39,169 bases of DNA from CAZKJL01 sp964611095 (GCA_964611095.1 CAZSWJ010000013.1:1-39169); one strand, 5' to 3'; numbered from the stretch's first letter, positions 30,153 to 38,849 are shown. A program made the numbers and translations. The notes: generated from the sequence alone by a model not told the origin.

Positions 30153-32108
30153 CTATTTGAGCCTTGCAGGGGCCAATTCGTAGATCCGAGGATAGGCCGG
30201 TCCCCCCTTATATCGTACGGCCCAATCCGATACTCGACACTTGGACGTGAACCATGCGGCACGTTCGGCATTTTCGACGAGAAGAAATTTCACGTGCAGG
30301 CGCCGCATGATCGCCGCATCGCACGTTTGTTCGACGCGAACCGTGTCATCCACCCACTCCTGAGAGTAGTCCCAGAAAATAATCGGGCCGATGGTGTAGC
30401 GCCCCGTGTACGTCATGAAGAGAATGCGTTCTTTGAGCTGCGCCTCTTCCTCCGAGTACAGCGCCTCGAACGGAACCGTGAGGTTGCGGATGTAGAAGAA
30501 ATCGGAGAGCGACGTGTTGTGCTTCACCCATTCGTAGGTCTCGCGTTGCTCCTCGGTGATGGTCGGCAACGGAGCAAAGAGCGGCTCGGGCTGCCAACGC
30601 ATCTGCGGCATGAAACCGCGCAGCACGATGTACAGAGTCGATGAGAACAGCATGGCAGCGATAAGCCCGATACCGGCAATGCGTAACGCACGGCGGGATG
30701 ACGTGAGGAATCGATCAAAAACATATGCTCCGGCGAGGAGCGAGAAGACGCTGGTCGAGACATAGAAGGAGCGACGCATTTCTCCGCGGATCAGCTGGTA
30801 CTCCAGGATGAACGGCAGGAGGAAATGCACGAGGCCGAGCCCCAGAAGCACGAGCCAGAACGGCTGAGTGTGCCTGCGGCGCCACGCGAAGACCGATGCA
30901 AGCGGCAGGAGCAGGAGCGGCAAACCGAAGTCGCGCAGGAACTGCAGACTGTAGAAAGCGACGGTGCTGCCGTACGAGTTGTAGATGAGGCGCGAACTGA
31001 TGTGCACGACGAACGAGTGCGTGCCGCCCGCAAGAAGTCCCGTGAGGACGCCGCCGTGGAAAAGACCGATGAGAAGTGCGGGCACGAGAGCCGCAAGACC
31101 GAACGTGATGATACGAAGAGCGAGAGCACGAGACTGCGGGACGATGAAAAAGAGTGCGGCTGCGGCAACAAGCGTGCACGAGATTGTGACGAAAGCCAGT
31201 TCCATCGTGAGCGTGAGTGCGAGCGCGAAGACGAATCCCGGGATGAGCATCTTTTTCGACGGGCGAACATCGAGACACTGCAGCAGAGTCCAAAGCAAAC
31301 CGTAGAGAAGCGGAAGCCCCATCGACGTGGAACGGTGACCGAGGAAGATGAGCGGAGAAACGGTGATGGGACTCGCGACGAGCGTACCGAGTCCGCTGAT
31401 GGCGCGCAGATTCCGGAAGCCCGACGTGAACATGGCGACGATATCGAACATTTCGGGACCGCTGAGCCACTGCAGGCCCGATCCCGCAAGGGCGAGAACG
31501 GCGCAGAGAACCGCGGCTCGCGCCGAACGCGTGAGCTCGCGCACGAACGCCGCGACGAAGAACAGAATCCCGGCGGCTCCCACCAGCGGCTGAAACGCGA
31601 ACCCGACGGTAAGCGGAAGTCCGGTGAGCAGCGTGAAGCCCGCGGCGGTGAATGCCGGCGCGTAGTGGTAGTACAAGTGCTGCAGCGGATTGATGGGTGT
31701 CATCACCGGGAAGTTCCCCGCCACGATGGTGGAAGCGAGCGGAAAATGCTGCCACGACCACGGGTCGCTGCCGATGAAACGCGCATGCACGAAGCCGATG
31801 ACGACCGTCAGCGCGACGAGAAACCATGTCGCGGCCTTGTCGCTCTTTTCGAGTCGCAGTGCACGGAATGATCGGAGCTGAACGAGATCGAAGACGACGA
31901 TGAGGAACAGCGCCGAAGCAAATGCCATGCGCAGTGATACGAGATACGCCAAACCGTTCGCGAGAAGCAGCCACACGGCGGGTCCGAACGTGAACGTCAG
32001 TCCGAGCACGGCATACGGACTCTTGGCCCGAACGACGGACGTCGCGAACAAGTATCCGCACGCCGCGATGACCGCGATAAGAACGATGGCGGAGAGAATG
32101 CCAAGCAC
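30153..32108 (-). CDS. Large polytopic membrane protein, GT-C-like
   Basis: This 651-residue protein has about 12-13 membrane helices (residues about 5 to 495) and a soluble tail of about 155 residues. The loop after the early helices holds GSDPWSWQHFPLASTIVAGNF (113-133) and NPLQHLYYHYAP (140-151), reminiscent of large GT-C/DUF-type membrane transferases. Role inferred as membrane glycosyl- or polymer transfer; not certain. The start is GTG 32108: an in-frame stop (TAG, 32118-32120) lies just 4 codons upstream, and TAGGCT sits 6 nt before it. It is a single-gene unit divergent from the methyltransferase. Confidence 0.75.
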   Translation of the reverse strand: MLGILSAIVLIAVIAACGYLFATSVVRAKSPYAVLGLTFTFGPAVWLLLANGLAYLVSLRMAFASALFLIVVFDLVQLRSFRALRLEKSDKAATWFLVALTVVIGFVHARFIGSDPWSWQHFPLASTIVAGNFPVMTPINPLQHLYYHYAPAFTAAGFTLLTGLPLTVGFAFQPLVGAAGILFFVAAFVRELTRSARAAVLCAVLALAGSGLQWLSGPEMFDIVAMFTSGFRNLRAISGLGTLVASPITVSPLIFLGHRSTSMGLPLLYGLLWTLLQCLDVRPSKKMLIPGFVFALALTLTMELAFVTISCTLVAAAALFFIVPQSRALALRIITFGLAALVPALLIGLFHGGVLTGLLAGGTHSFVVHISSRLIYNSYGSTVAFYSLQFLRDFGLPLLLLPLASVFAWRRRHTQPFWLVLLGLGLVHFLLPFILEYQLIRGEMRRSFYVSTSVFSLLAGAYVFDRFLTSSRRALRIAGIGLIAAMLFSSTLYIVLRGFMPQMRWQPEPLFAPLPTITEEQRETYEWVKHNTSLSDFFYIRNLTVPFEALYSEEEAQLKERILFMTYTGRYTIGPIIFWDYSQEWVDDTVRVEQTCDAAIMRRLHVKFLLVENAERAAWFTSKCRVSDWAVRYKGGPAYPRIYELAPARLK

Positions 32109-32114
32109 AAGCCA

Positions 32115-32144
32115 AGCCTAGGGGTCCGCACACCCTCCTGGCAA
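32115..32144 (-). promoter_or_regulatory. Promoter TTGCCA-N18-TAGGCT, 6 nt before GTG
   Basis: Minus-strand -35 TTGCCA (32139-32144), 18-nt spacer, -10 TAGGCT (32115-32120), then TGGCTT and GTG 32108. The in-frame stop within TAGGCT excludes an upstream start. Confidence 0.55.
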
Positions 32145-32161
32145 CCGACGCGCTCGGCACC

Positions 32162-32167
32162 TATACT
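32162..32167 (+). promoter_or_regulatory. -10 box TATACT, 23 nt before GTG
   Basis: TATACT is followed by a short leader before GTG 32191. The leader contains CCTCCTTTCT (32177-32186), which equals the anti-Shine-Dalgarno tail of bacterial 16S rRNA rather than its complement. Confidence 0.5.
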
Positions 32168-32190
32168 CGAGTCAATCCTCCTTTCTCTCC

Positions 32191-32961
32191 GTGCAACAGA
32201 AGCAAGATCAATGGGCCTGGCAGTGGGAACGCTTGTACGACGACAACAAGTGGCTCTTCACCGAATGGATTTGGCCGAACACGCTGGAGGACTTCCGCGG
32301 CAAGACCGTTCTTGACTGCGGCTGCGGCGGAGGCCAACACATTCAGTTCGTGGCACCGTACGCCAAAGAGATTCTGGGCATCGACCTGAATGCACTCGGG
32401 AGCGCGGCTCGCAACACCGCCGGCCTCACGAACGTGCGACTCAAGGAAGCCGACATCGCCCAGATGGAACTCGGCGAGACGTTCGACGTCGTCTACTCCA
32501 TCGGCGTGCTGCATCACACGGATCAACCGATCGCGTCGTTCCGAAACATCGCTCGCCACTGCAAACCGGGGGGCCGCACGATCGTGTGGGTCTACAGCGC
32601 CGAAGGAAACGGCCTCAACCGCTGGATGGTGGAACCGATCAAAACGCTGCTGATCCGTTTCCTGCCGCGCGGCATCGTGCTGTTTCTGGCCCGCGTGCTC
32701 ACGGCCCTCCTCTATATACCCATCTATACGGTGTACCTGCTCCCGCTCCGGTTCCTCCCCTTCTATCAGTACTTCCAGAACTGGCGCAGGCTGACGTTCG
32801 AACGCAACGTCCTCAACGTCTTCGACAAGCTGAACGCTCCGCAGACGTGGTTCATTTCGCGCGCCGAGATCGAACGCTGGTTCGACCCAAAGGATTTCTC
32901 AGACGTCCACATCTCCCCCTATAAAGGAGTGAGCTGGAGAGGCTCGGGAACCAGGCGCTAG
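32191..32961 (+). CDS. Class I SAM-dependent methyltransferase
   Basis: The 256-residue protein carries the SAM site LDCGCGGGQH (41-50), GIDLN for motif II, DIAQMELGETFDVVYSIGVLHH for motifs III-IV and HCKPGGRTIVWVY for motif V. A hydrophobic block (about 155-190) separates this core from the C-terminal third, so it may associate with the membrane as many glycan methyltransferases do. A role in methylating a glycan or lipid-linked sugar is inferred from context. The start is GTG, with a 23-nt leader after TATACT and no Shine-Dalgarno. Confidence 0.87.
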   Translation: MQQKQDQWAWQWERLYDDNKWLFTEWIWPNTLEDFRGKTVLDCGCGGGQHIQFVAPYAKEILGIDLNALGSAARNTAGLTNVRLKEADIAQMELGETFDVVYSIGVLHHTDQPIASFRNIARHCKPGGRTIVWVYSAEGNGLNRWMVEPIKTLLIRFLPRGIVLFLARVLTALLYIPIYTVYLLPLRFLPFYQYFQNWRRLTFERNVLNVFDKLNAPQTWFISRAEIERWFDPKDFSDVHISPYKGVSWRGSGTRR

Positions 32962-32988
32962 CAGTGGTACGCAGGGTGCAGACCGATC

Positions 32989-32994
32989 TATACT
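32989..32994 (+). promoter_or_regulatory. -10 box TATACT, 7 nt before ATG
   Basis: TATACT, spacer CCGTCCG, ATG 33002. No clear -35. Confidence 0.6.
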
Positions 32995-33001
32995 CCGTCC
33001 G

Positions 33002-33739
33002 ATGAAAAAGACGCTGATCGCCATTCCCACGTTCAACGAAGCCGAGAACATCGGCAAGTTGTGTGAGCGCCTGCTCACGGAATATCCGGGCGTGCACGTC
33101 ATCGTCGTGGACGACGGATCGCCGGACGGAACGGCGGAGATCGTGAAGAATCTGCAACCGCAGTTCCAAGGACGCCTGCATCTCATCAGACGCGCGGGCA
33201 AAGGCGGACGCGGATCCGCGGTACTCGAAGGATTTCGCTTCGGACTCAAGAGCGACTACGAACTCTTCTTCGAAATGGACGCCGACTTCTCACACAACCC
33301 GGAAGAGTTGCCGCGCTTTTTGCAGAAGATCGACGAAGGCTACGACATGGTCCTGGGCTCACGGTATCTGCCGGACAGCCGCATTTACGAGTGGGGCTGG
33401 AAACGCACGTTTTTCAGCAAGTGGGCCAACCGCTACGCACGGCTCATTTTGGGCATCCCGATGAGCGATTACACGAACGGCTACCGTTGCTACACGCGCC
33501 GCGCCATCGAGTCGCTCCAGATGAACGTCATCGATGCGAAAGGCTACGTCGTTCTGTCCGAAGTGGCGTACCAACTGCATCTGAAGGGATCGAAGATCGG
33601 TGAAGTGCCGACGATTTTCGTGAATCGCAGACGCGGCATCAGCAACCTGAGCTGGCACGAGATCAAAGAAGCGTTCATGTCCGTCATCCGCATTCGCACG
33701 AAGAAAGAATATCGTTCGATGCGCCTCTCCCCCGCATGA
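33002..33739 (+). CDS. Polyprenol-phosphate mannosyltransferase-like GT2
   Basis: This 245-residue enzyme is the closest of the five GT2 enzymes here to single-domain polyprenol-monophosphomannose synthases. Motifs: IPTFNEAENI (8-17), VVDDGSPDGT (35-44), RAGKGGRGSAVLEGFRFGL, the metal site DAD (93-95) in EMDADFSHNP, and later DYTNGYRCYTRRAIE and EVPTIFVNRRRGISN. It has no C-terminal membrane helices, like the standalone enzymes. The next gene starts in the ATGA overlap with its stop and encodes a GT39-like membrane transferase, so donor synthesis and donor use are coupled again. Confidence 0.92.
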   Translation: MKKTLIAIPTFNEAENIGKLCERLLTEYPGVHVIVVDDGSPDGTAEIVKNLQPQFQGRLHLIRRAGKGGRGSAVLEGFRFGLKSDYELFFEMDADFSHNPEELPRFLQKIDEGYDMVLGSRYLPDSRIYEWGWKRTFFSKWANRYARLILGIPMSDYTNGYRCYTRRAIESLQMNVIDAKGYVVLSEVAYQLHLKGSKIGEVPTIFVNRRRGISNLSWHEIKEAFMSVIRIRTKKEYRSMRLSPA

Positions 33740-35289
33740 AGCACGCAACACGCATCGCGCAAGCGCACGGCGTGGCCATCGTCACGGCAGCTTTGTACGT
33801 GATCATCGCTCTCATACTGGTGCCGCACTACGCGTATCTGCTGCAAAACGACACGACGTCCTATCTCTCCATCGCCGCAAAATATGCGCGCGGCGACTTT
33901 GCCGGAGCGATCAATGCATACTGGGGACCGATGTACTCGTGGCTCATCGCGGTGTTGATGCGGGTGCGGGTCGACCCGCTTGTCGCCGTACGACTCATCA
34001 ACATTGCGGCAGGTCTCGGCGTCATTCTGGTCATCGAAAGTTTCCGAAATGTGTTGAGCATGCGCAAGGACGTATGGAACACGGTGCTCGTAACCTCGGC
34101 ACTGCTCGTCCTGATGTACGCACTCGACATGGCGACGCCGGATCTCCTGCTCACACTCCTGCTCCTCGGCTACGTCCGCATCACGCTACACCCAGCAACC
34201 ATGAAGCCCAAAGGCGCACTCGTCGCCGGCGCCATTGCGGGCGTCGCGTATCTCACGAAATCGGTCGCACTGCCGTTTTTCCTGGTTCATTGGACGGGTC
34301 TTTGCGTCGTTCGATGCTTCCGAAATCGATCGATGATGCGAAGCGCGCTCGCAAGCTACGTCCTCGGCATCGCGGCATGCGTCGTCATCGCCGCTCCCTG
34401 GATGTATGCCATCAGTCAAAAACACGGTGTGCCCACCTTCGGCGAAAGCGCGCACTTCATCCATGCAACGATGAACCCGCTCAAGGAAAACGAGGTCCCG
34501 ATGAACGTGCGCGGACTTCTGCCTCCCCCGAACGAGACTGCGGTGAGCGTGTGGGAAGACCCCACGACGATGGCATATGTCGATTGGTCGCCGCTGTCAT
34601 CGGCGAGTGCGCTTGCCGATCAGGCAAAGATCATCGTGCTGAACCTGGTGCACTTGGGCAAAACATTGGCGACATCCGTATGGCTGCTCTGGGCCGTGTT
34701 CATCGCGGCAATCGTCATCGCATTCCGTAAGTCCGCCAACTCCGGACTCAAGCGACTCTCGCAGGAATACCTGTGGGTCTGGCTGCTCTTCCTCGGCGCG
34801 TATTCACCCATCATCGCCGATGAAAGATACGTCTGGCTCGGCATCGTGCTGGCGATTCTCATCGGTGGCGGAGCACTCTCGCGTGTGCTTGAAAAAATCC
34901 CGATGAATCGCACGCTGCGCTTGGGGATGCTTGCGATCTTCGCACTCTCATTCCTTCTGTACCCCGCTTGGAAGTTCGTCGATCATCGCAACGACGGCAA
35001 AGCCGCGTACCTGAGTGCCGTGGAAGCGGGCAAGCTCCACGATCTCGCCGGCGCACGGACGGCATCGGACAACTGGAAGATTGGCCTGCGATTCTCGTAC
35101 GCCACGGACGCTCGTTTCTACGGAAGGCCGATCGCGGTGGACGATGACGCCGCACTGGAGAAAGAGCTGCTGGCGAGCGACATCGACGTGTACGTCGCCG
35201 TCGGTCGCACGCCGAAGTTCCGCAGCTATAACTCAATCCCGAGCACGGACCCGACGACCAAGCTTTTTCAGAAGGTGAAACTGCGTTGA
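33736..35289 (+). CDS. Polytopic membrane glycosyltransferase, GT39-like
   Basis: The 517-residue protein has about 10 membrane helices and a soluble C-terminal domain of about 110 residues. The first loop has QNDTTSYLSIAAKYARGDF (37-55) then AINAYWGPMYSWLIA (58-72), a close match to the pattern 'DG.SYL.IA..Y..GDW..AINGYWSPLYPWLLA' of PMT-like bacterial glycosyltransferases; here the usual DG is ND. The donor would be a polyprenyl-phosphate sugar, probably made by the overlapping GT2 gene. Start overlaps the upstream stop (ATGA). Confidence 0.85.
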   Translation: MKHATRIAQAHGVAIVTAALYVIIALILVPHYAYLLQNDTTSYLSIAAKYARGDFAGAINAYWGPMYSWLIAVLMRVRVDPLVAVRLINIAAGLGVILVIESFRNVLSMRKDVWNTVLVTSALLVLMYALDMATPDLLLTLLLLGYVRITLHPATMKPKGALVAGAIAGVAYLTKSVALPFFLVHWTGLCVVRCFRNRSMMRSALASYVLGIAACVVIAAPWMYAISQKHGVPTFGESAHFIHATMNPLKENEVPMNVRGLLPPPNETAVSVWEDPTTMAYVDWSPLSSASALADQAKIIVLNLVHLGKTLATSVWLLWAVFIAAIVIAFRKSANSGLKRLSQEYLWVWLLFLGAYSPIIADERYVWLGIVLAILIGGGALSRVLEKIPMNRTLRLGMLAIFALSFLLYPAWKFVDHRNDGKAAYLSAVEAGKLHDLAGARTASDNWKIGLRFSYATDARFYGRPIAVDDDAALEKELLASDIDVYVAVGRTPKFRSYNSIPSTDPTTKLFQKVKLR

Positions 35290-35296
35290 GTCGGTG

Positions 35297-35302
35297 TAGA
35301 AT
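35297..35302 (+). promoter_or_regulatory. -10 box TAGAAT, 9 nt before ATG
   Basis: TAGAAT preceded by TG, spacer GCCGTCACT, ATG 35312. Confidence 0.55.
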
Positions 35303-35311
35303 GCCGTCACT

Positions 35312-36922
35312 ATGCATGCATCTTCCTTCTTTCGACGTTCCGGAGTTCGCCTCGTCATTCTTGTCGCGGCACTCGTGCTCCTGGCCAAAGCGATCTTCCT
35401 GATCGCCGCCCCCATACGCGGTCTTGGGATGACCACCTGGATCTTGGATGATGCATTCAGTGAGATGAGTGTCGCCAAAAACTTTGCCATCGGTCACAAG
35501 TTCTCGTACGACTGGGTGCACACGACGGGTGGACAGCCGCTCCTGTGGGTACTCGGCATTTCGCTCTACTTCTGGCTGCTGCCGATGGCACTCGCCATCA
35601 AGGCGACGTTCATTTCTTCCGCGATTCTCGGTGCCTGCGCCACGGTTGCGGTGTACCTGCTCGCCTTCAGACTGACGGAGAGCAAGCTGACGAGCTGGGT
35701 CGCGTTCCTCCTCATCACGCTCCAAGCCAACGCGTTCTTCCAAGCGATGAACGGCATGGACACGGCGATCTTCACGTTGCTGACCATCGTGACGCTCGCG
35801 CTCTACGTCTGGCCCGAGAAAGGCGAAGGCCGCTCGTTCAAGCGCGGCATCCTCGTGGGAATCCCCGCGGGCCTCGCCATCATGACGCGCGGTGACGGCA
35901 TTTTCCTCGCGGGTGCCGTGGGACTCTGCGAATGCGTTCGATGGTTCTTGGAAAAAGATGCAAAGAGCCGCAAGCAAACACTGTCCTTCATTCTCGGCTT
36001 CGGCATCACCGCCGCGGTGTGTCTCGGCATCTTCATGGTGTGGCAGTACGCGCTCTCGGGTGCGTTCGTTCCCGCCAACCAAGTCGGTCGCCGCGAACTG
36101 GCGCTCTCGCTCCACAACTTCTCGTTCGAACATTTCTCACTCAGTCGTTACCTGACGATCGTCGGCTGGAATGTGTTCCAATTCGAGCACGTCATCGCCG
36201 TCGCTGCGGGCTCATCGCTGCTGCTCATCGTCGCACTGGTGCGCAGTTTGGCCGATACGCGCCAAAGGCCGCTTGTGACCGTGCTCACGGTCTACATGGC
36301 GTTCTACTTCGGGGTCCTCATCGGCTACCAGTGGTACTTCGCCGATCTCCACGGGCTTCGGTACGTGAACCCGGCGATGCATCTTCTCATGATCCCGCTC
36401 GCGAGCTTGCTCGTTGCGGCGGCACCCGCTGGCATGCGTTTCAGGAAAACATTCCTGACGCTGATGATCGCCGCAATTCTGGCGCTCAGCTTCTGGTACT
36501 TCCGCGACGATCTCCACACGACGAAGTGGACCAAGGGTCTCACGTTCACGGGCTTCCCGACGGCAGAGCAAGAAAAGGCGTGGTGGGGTCCCATCGATTG
36601 GATTCACGACAACATGGAACCCGGCGCCATCATCGGCGTGCGCGATAACGGACGCTTCGCGATGTTCTCGGGTCATCCGATTCAGGACTTGGCCGGAAAC
36701 ATCGACCCGAACGTCCCGAGACTCGTGAAAGAAGGCGGCAACGCGCTTCGCGATTACCTCAGGAGCCGCAACGTGTCCTACGTCTACATCCCGACGCTCG
36801 AAGTCCGCTCGGACCACGTCTACCGATTGATCTACGAAACGCTTCCTCTCAAAGAGATCAAAGACGTGCCCGGAACCGAGGTGAAGCTGTACCGCATCGA
36901 GTGGCAAAAAATCGGGAAGTAG
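35312..36922 (+). CDS. Polytopic membrane glycosyltransferase, GT39/GT-C-like
   Basis: The 536-residue protein has about 10-11 membrane helices and a soluble C-terminal domain (about 400-536). LDDAFSEMSVAKNFAIGHKF (45-64) with D46/D47 is the family's acidic motif in the first outer loop, followed by TTGGQPLLWVLG (71-82), matching the 'DDAFI..RYA.N...GHG....G....GYTSPLW' pattern of GT39-like proteins. It is likely a polyprenyl-phosphate-sugar-dependent transferase. The DDMEPGAIIGVRDNGRF-type ending resembles soluble tails in related putative transferases. ATG follows TAGAAT by 9 nt. Confidence 0.85.
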   Translation: MHASSFFRRSGVRLVILVAALVLLAKAIFLIAAPIRGLGMTTWILDDAFSEMSVAKNFAIGHKFSYDWVHTTGGQPLLWVLGISLYFWLLPMALAIKATFISSAILGACATVAVYLLAFRLTESKLTSWVAFLLITLQANAFFQAMNGMDTAIFTLLTIVTLALYVWPEKGEGRSFKRGILVGIPAGLAIMTRGDGIFLAGAVGLCECVRWFLEKDAKSRKQTLSFILGFGITAAVCLGIFMVWQYALSGAFVPANQVGRRELALSLHNFSFEHFSLSRYLTIVGWNVFQFEHVIAVAAGSSLLLIVALVRSLADTRQRPLVTVLTVYMAFYFGVLIGYQWYFADLHGLRYVNPAMHLLMIPLASLLVAAAPAGMRFRKTFLTLMIAAILALSFWYFRDDLHTTKWTKGLTFTGFPTAEQEKAWWGPIDWIHDNMEPGAIIGVRDNGRFAMFSGHPIQDLAGNIDPNVPRLVKEGGNALRDYLRSRNVSYVYIPTLEVRSDHVYRLIYETLPLKEIKDVPGTEVKLYRIEWQKIGK

Positions 36923-36937
36923 ACGCCTAAAAACCGC

Positions 36938-36943
36938 TATACT
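36938..36943 (+). promoter_or_regulatory. -10 box TATACT, 8 nt before ATG
   Basis: TATACT, spacer GAGCCCGT, ATG 36952, in the 29-bp gap after the previous stop. Confidence 0.65.
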
Positions 36944-36951
36944 GAGCCCGT

Positions 36952-38772
36952 ATGTGCGGCATTGCCGGATTCATCGGCGAAGATCGGTCGCGGATCGACC
37001 GCATGACCGAAGCCTTGGTCCACCGTGGCCCGGACGGCAACGCCGTGTTCGTGGGTAACGAAATTTCCCTCGGCCACGCGCGCCTCGCGATCTTGGATCC
37101 CACGCCACAGGGAGATCAGCCGATGTGGAACGACAAGAAAACCGTCGTGATGATTTATAACGGCGAGGTGTACAACTACCGTCGCCTGCGCGATGCGGAA
37201 AAGATGACGTGCAGAACCGGAACGGACACCGAAGTGCTGCTCAAGCTCTACGAAAAGTACGGCATCGACTTCGTATCGAAACTTTCGGGCATGTTTGCGT
37301 TCGCGCTCTACGACACCGTGACGAAAACTCTGCACCTCGTCCGCGACACGAGCGGCATCAAGCCTCTGTATCTCACGACAATCGACGGAAAGCCGCATTT
37401 TGCATCCGAAATGCGGGCACTCATGCGCTCGATGCCCCGGAAACCGAAGATCGATGAAACGTCGCTCTCGGCTTTCATGCGCCTGCAGTACGTACCGGGT
37501 CCCAGGACCCTTTGTGAGGGAATTGAAGCCGTACAACCCGGAACGATTATTTCGTGGCAGCATGGAAAAGAGACACGAAAAACGTTCACGGCAATGACGG
37601 AGACCGTGGAAAAAAGGTCCAAAGCTGAATTCATGCACGGATTCCCGAGCGTGATGCAACAAGCGGTGGAAGATCACATGATCGCCGATCGTCCCATCGG
37701 CATTTTCCTGAGCGGCGGCATGGATTCATCGATCGCACTCCATCACATGGCGACTGCGAGCAAGACTCCGGTGAAAACATTCACCGTTCGGTTCGATGCG
37801 ACGGAGCAGGAAGACGCCGCACGCTTCAACCGTGACGCCGACTTGGCACAACTCACCGCCGCGCACTACAAAACGGATCACGAGGAGCTGCTTCTCACCG
37901 CCGCGGACTACAGAACGATGTACAGAGACACAACACGCGCACTCGACCTGCCGAATGCCGACTCGGTGTCGGTGGCGCAGTACGCACTCGCCCGCATGGC
38001 CAAGAAAAAAGTGGATGTGGTGCTCTCGGGCGCCGGCGGCGACGAACTGTTCGGCGGATATCCGCGCTACCGCATCGCGCGCATCATGGCGATGATCTCG
38101 TGGATCCCGGTTCCGCTCCGGAAGCTGATCGCAAAGCTCTTCAGCTACCCGAGCGACGTCCTTTCGATGTCTCCCGGGGCTGAACTCGCCGAACGATTGC
38201 TTGCACGGCCCATTGATGAAGTAGGATCAATCGCTAAAGGAAGCTGGTTCCAAGGCTCTGCGGCCACGAACGTCTTTCGTGCTCACTTTGCCGCGATCCC
38301 GAAGACGGATCCCGTCCGCACGTTCATGGAAGTGGATCGCCACATGTGGCTCGTCGATGAATCGCTCAAGCTCTGCGATGCCGTGACCATGGCGAGCGGC
38401 CTCGAGTGCCGCGTTCCGTTCCTCGATCCACGCGTCATCGCGTGGTCGCATGCAACGAAGAGCAATGTGCACGTCAAACCGACGAAGACGAAGGCGCTGC
38501 TGAAGGAAACGTACCGAAACATTCTCCCCTCTCACCTGTTTACGCTTCCCAAGTCTTCGTTTTACCCGCCGCTCGCCAAGTGGATTCGTCGCGAGTGCGC
38601 GCCGCTCGTGGAAGAAGCGCTCTCCGGTAAGCGCATCAACGAATATTTCGATACGGAGAAGCTTCGCTCGATCTTCGCCGACCATCAATCGAGAAAAAAG
38701 TACGGACTCCATCAGCTCAGCAACATCATGCAGCTCCACTATTGGTTCGAAACGGTCTACGACGTTCCATGA
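36952..38772 (+). CDS. Second asparagine synthetase-like amidotransferase
   Basis: This 606-residue paralogue of the protein at 28263 shares the Cys2 glutaminase (MCGIAGF), RLAILDPTPQGDQPMW and YNGEVYNYR in its N-terminal half, and the PP-loop SGGMDSS (254-260), LSGAGGDELFGGYPRY and LECRVPFLDPRV in the synthetase half. It differs enough in the C-terminal half that the two are unlikely to be recent duplicates. Either one may make asparagine while the other amidates uronates of the glycan. ATG follows TATACT by 8 nt. The stop codon is the first part of a hairpin. Confidence 0.88.
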   Translation: MCGIAGFIGEDRSRIDRMTEALVHRGPDGNAVFVGNEISLGHARLAILDPTPQGDQPMWNDKKTVVMIYNGEVYNYRRLRDAEKMTCRTGTDTEVLLKLYEKYGIDFVSKLSGMFAFALYDTVTKTLHLVRDTSGIKPLYLTTIDGKPHFASEMRALMRSMPRKPKIDETSLSAFMRLQYVPGPRTLCEGIEAVQPGTIISWQHGKETRKTFTAMTETVEKRSKAEFMHGFPSVMQQAVEDHMIADRPIGIFLSGGMDSSIALHHMATASKTPVKTFTVRFDATEQEDAARFNRDADLAQLTAAHYKTDHEELLLTAADYRTMYRDTTRALDLPNADSVSVAQYALARMAKKKVDVVLSGAGGDELFGGYPRYRIARIMAMISWIPVPLRKLIAKLFSYPSDVLSMSPGAELAERLLARPIDEVGSIAKGSWFQGSAATNVFRAHFAAIPKTDPVRTFMEVDRHMWLVDESLKLCDAVTMASGLECRVPFLDPRVIAWSHATKSNVHVKPTKTKALLKETYRNILPSHLFTLPKSSFYPPLAKWIRRECAPLVEEALSGKRINEYFDTEKLRSIFADHQSRKKYGLHQLSNIMQLHYWFETVYDVP

Positions 38773-38799
38773 AAGGCAAATCTGCGGTTTTCCTTTCAT
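38769..38799 (+). terminator. Hairpin overlapping the stop codon
   Basis: ATGAAAGG and AAA (38769-38780) pair with TTT and CCTTTCAT (38788-38799) around about 7 nt, with one mismatch. It starts within the stop codon of the amidotransferase gene. It lacks a U-tract but is well placed as a terminator. Confidence 0.5.
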
Positions 38800-38830
38800 G
38801 AACTATCCTTTCCCTAAAAGGTGCGGCTCC

Positions 38831-38849
38831 AGCGCGGGAGACCCGCGCT
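38831..38849. repeat. 8-bp hairpin with 3-nt loop
   Basis: AGCGCGGG (38831-38838), loop AGA, CCCGCGCT (38842-38849). Confidence 0.7.

Noticed and set aside
30715..32160. 481-codon open frame on the same strand as the gene at 30153, in another frame
   Set aside because: It is arginine/histidine-rich without membrane helices; the overlapping frame encodes a coherent polytopic protein. A GGAGG upstream of it was not enough to support it.
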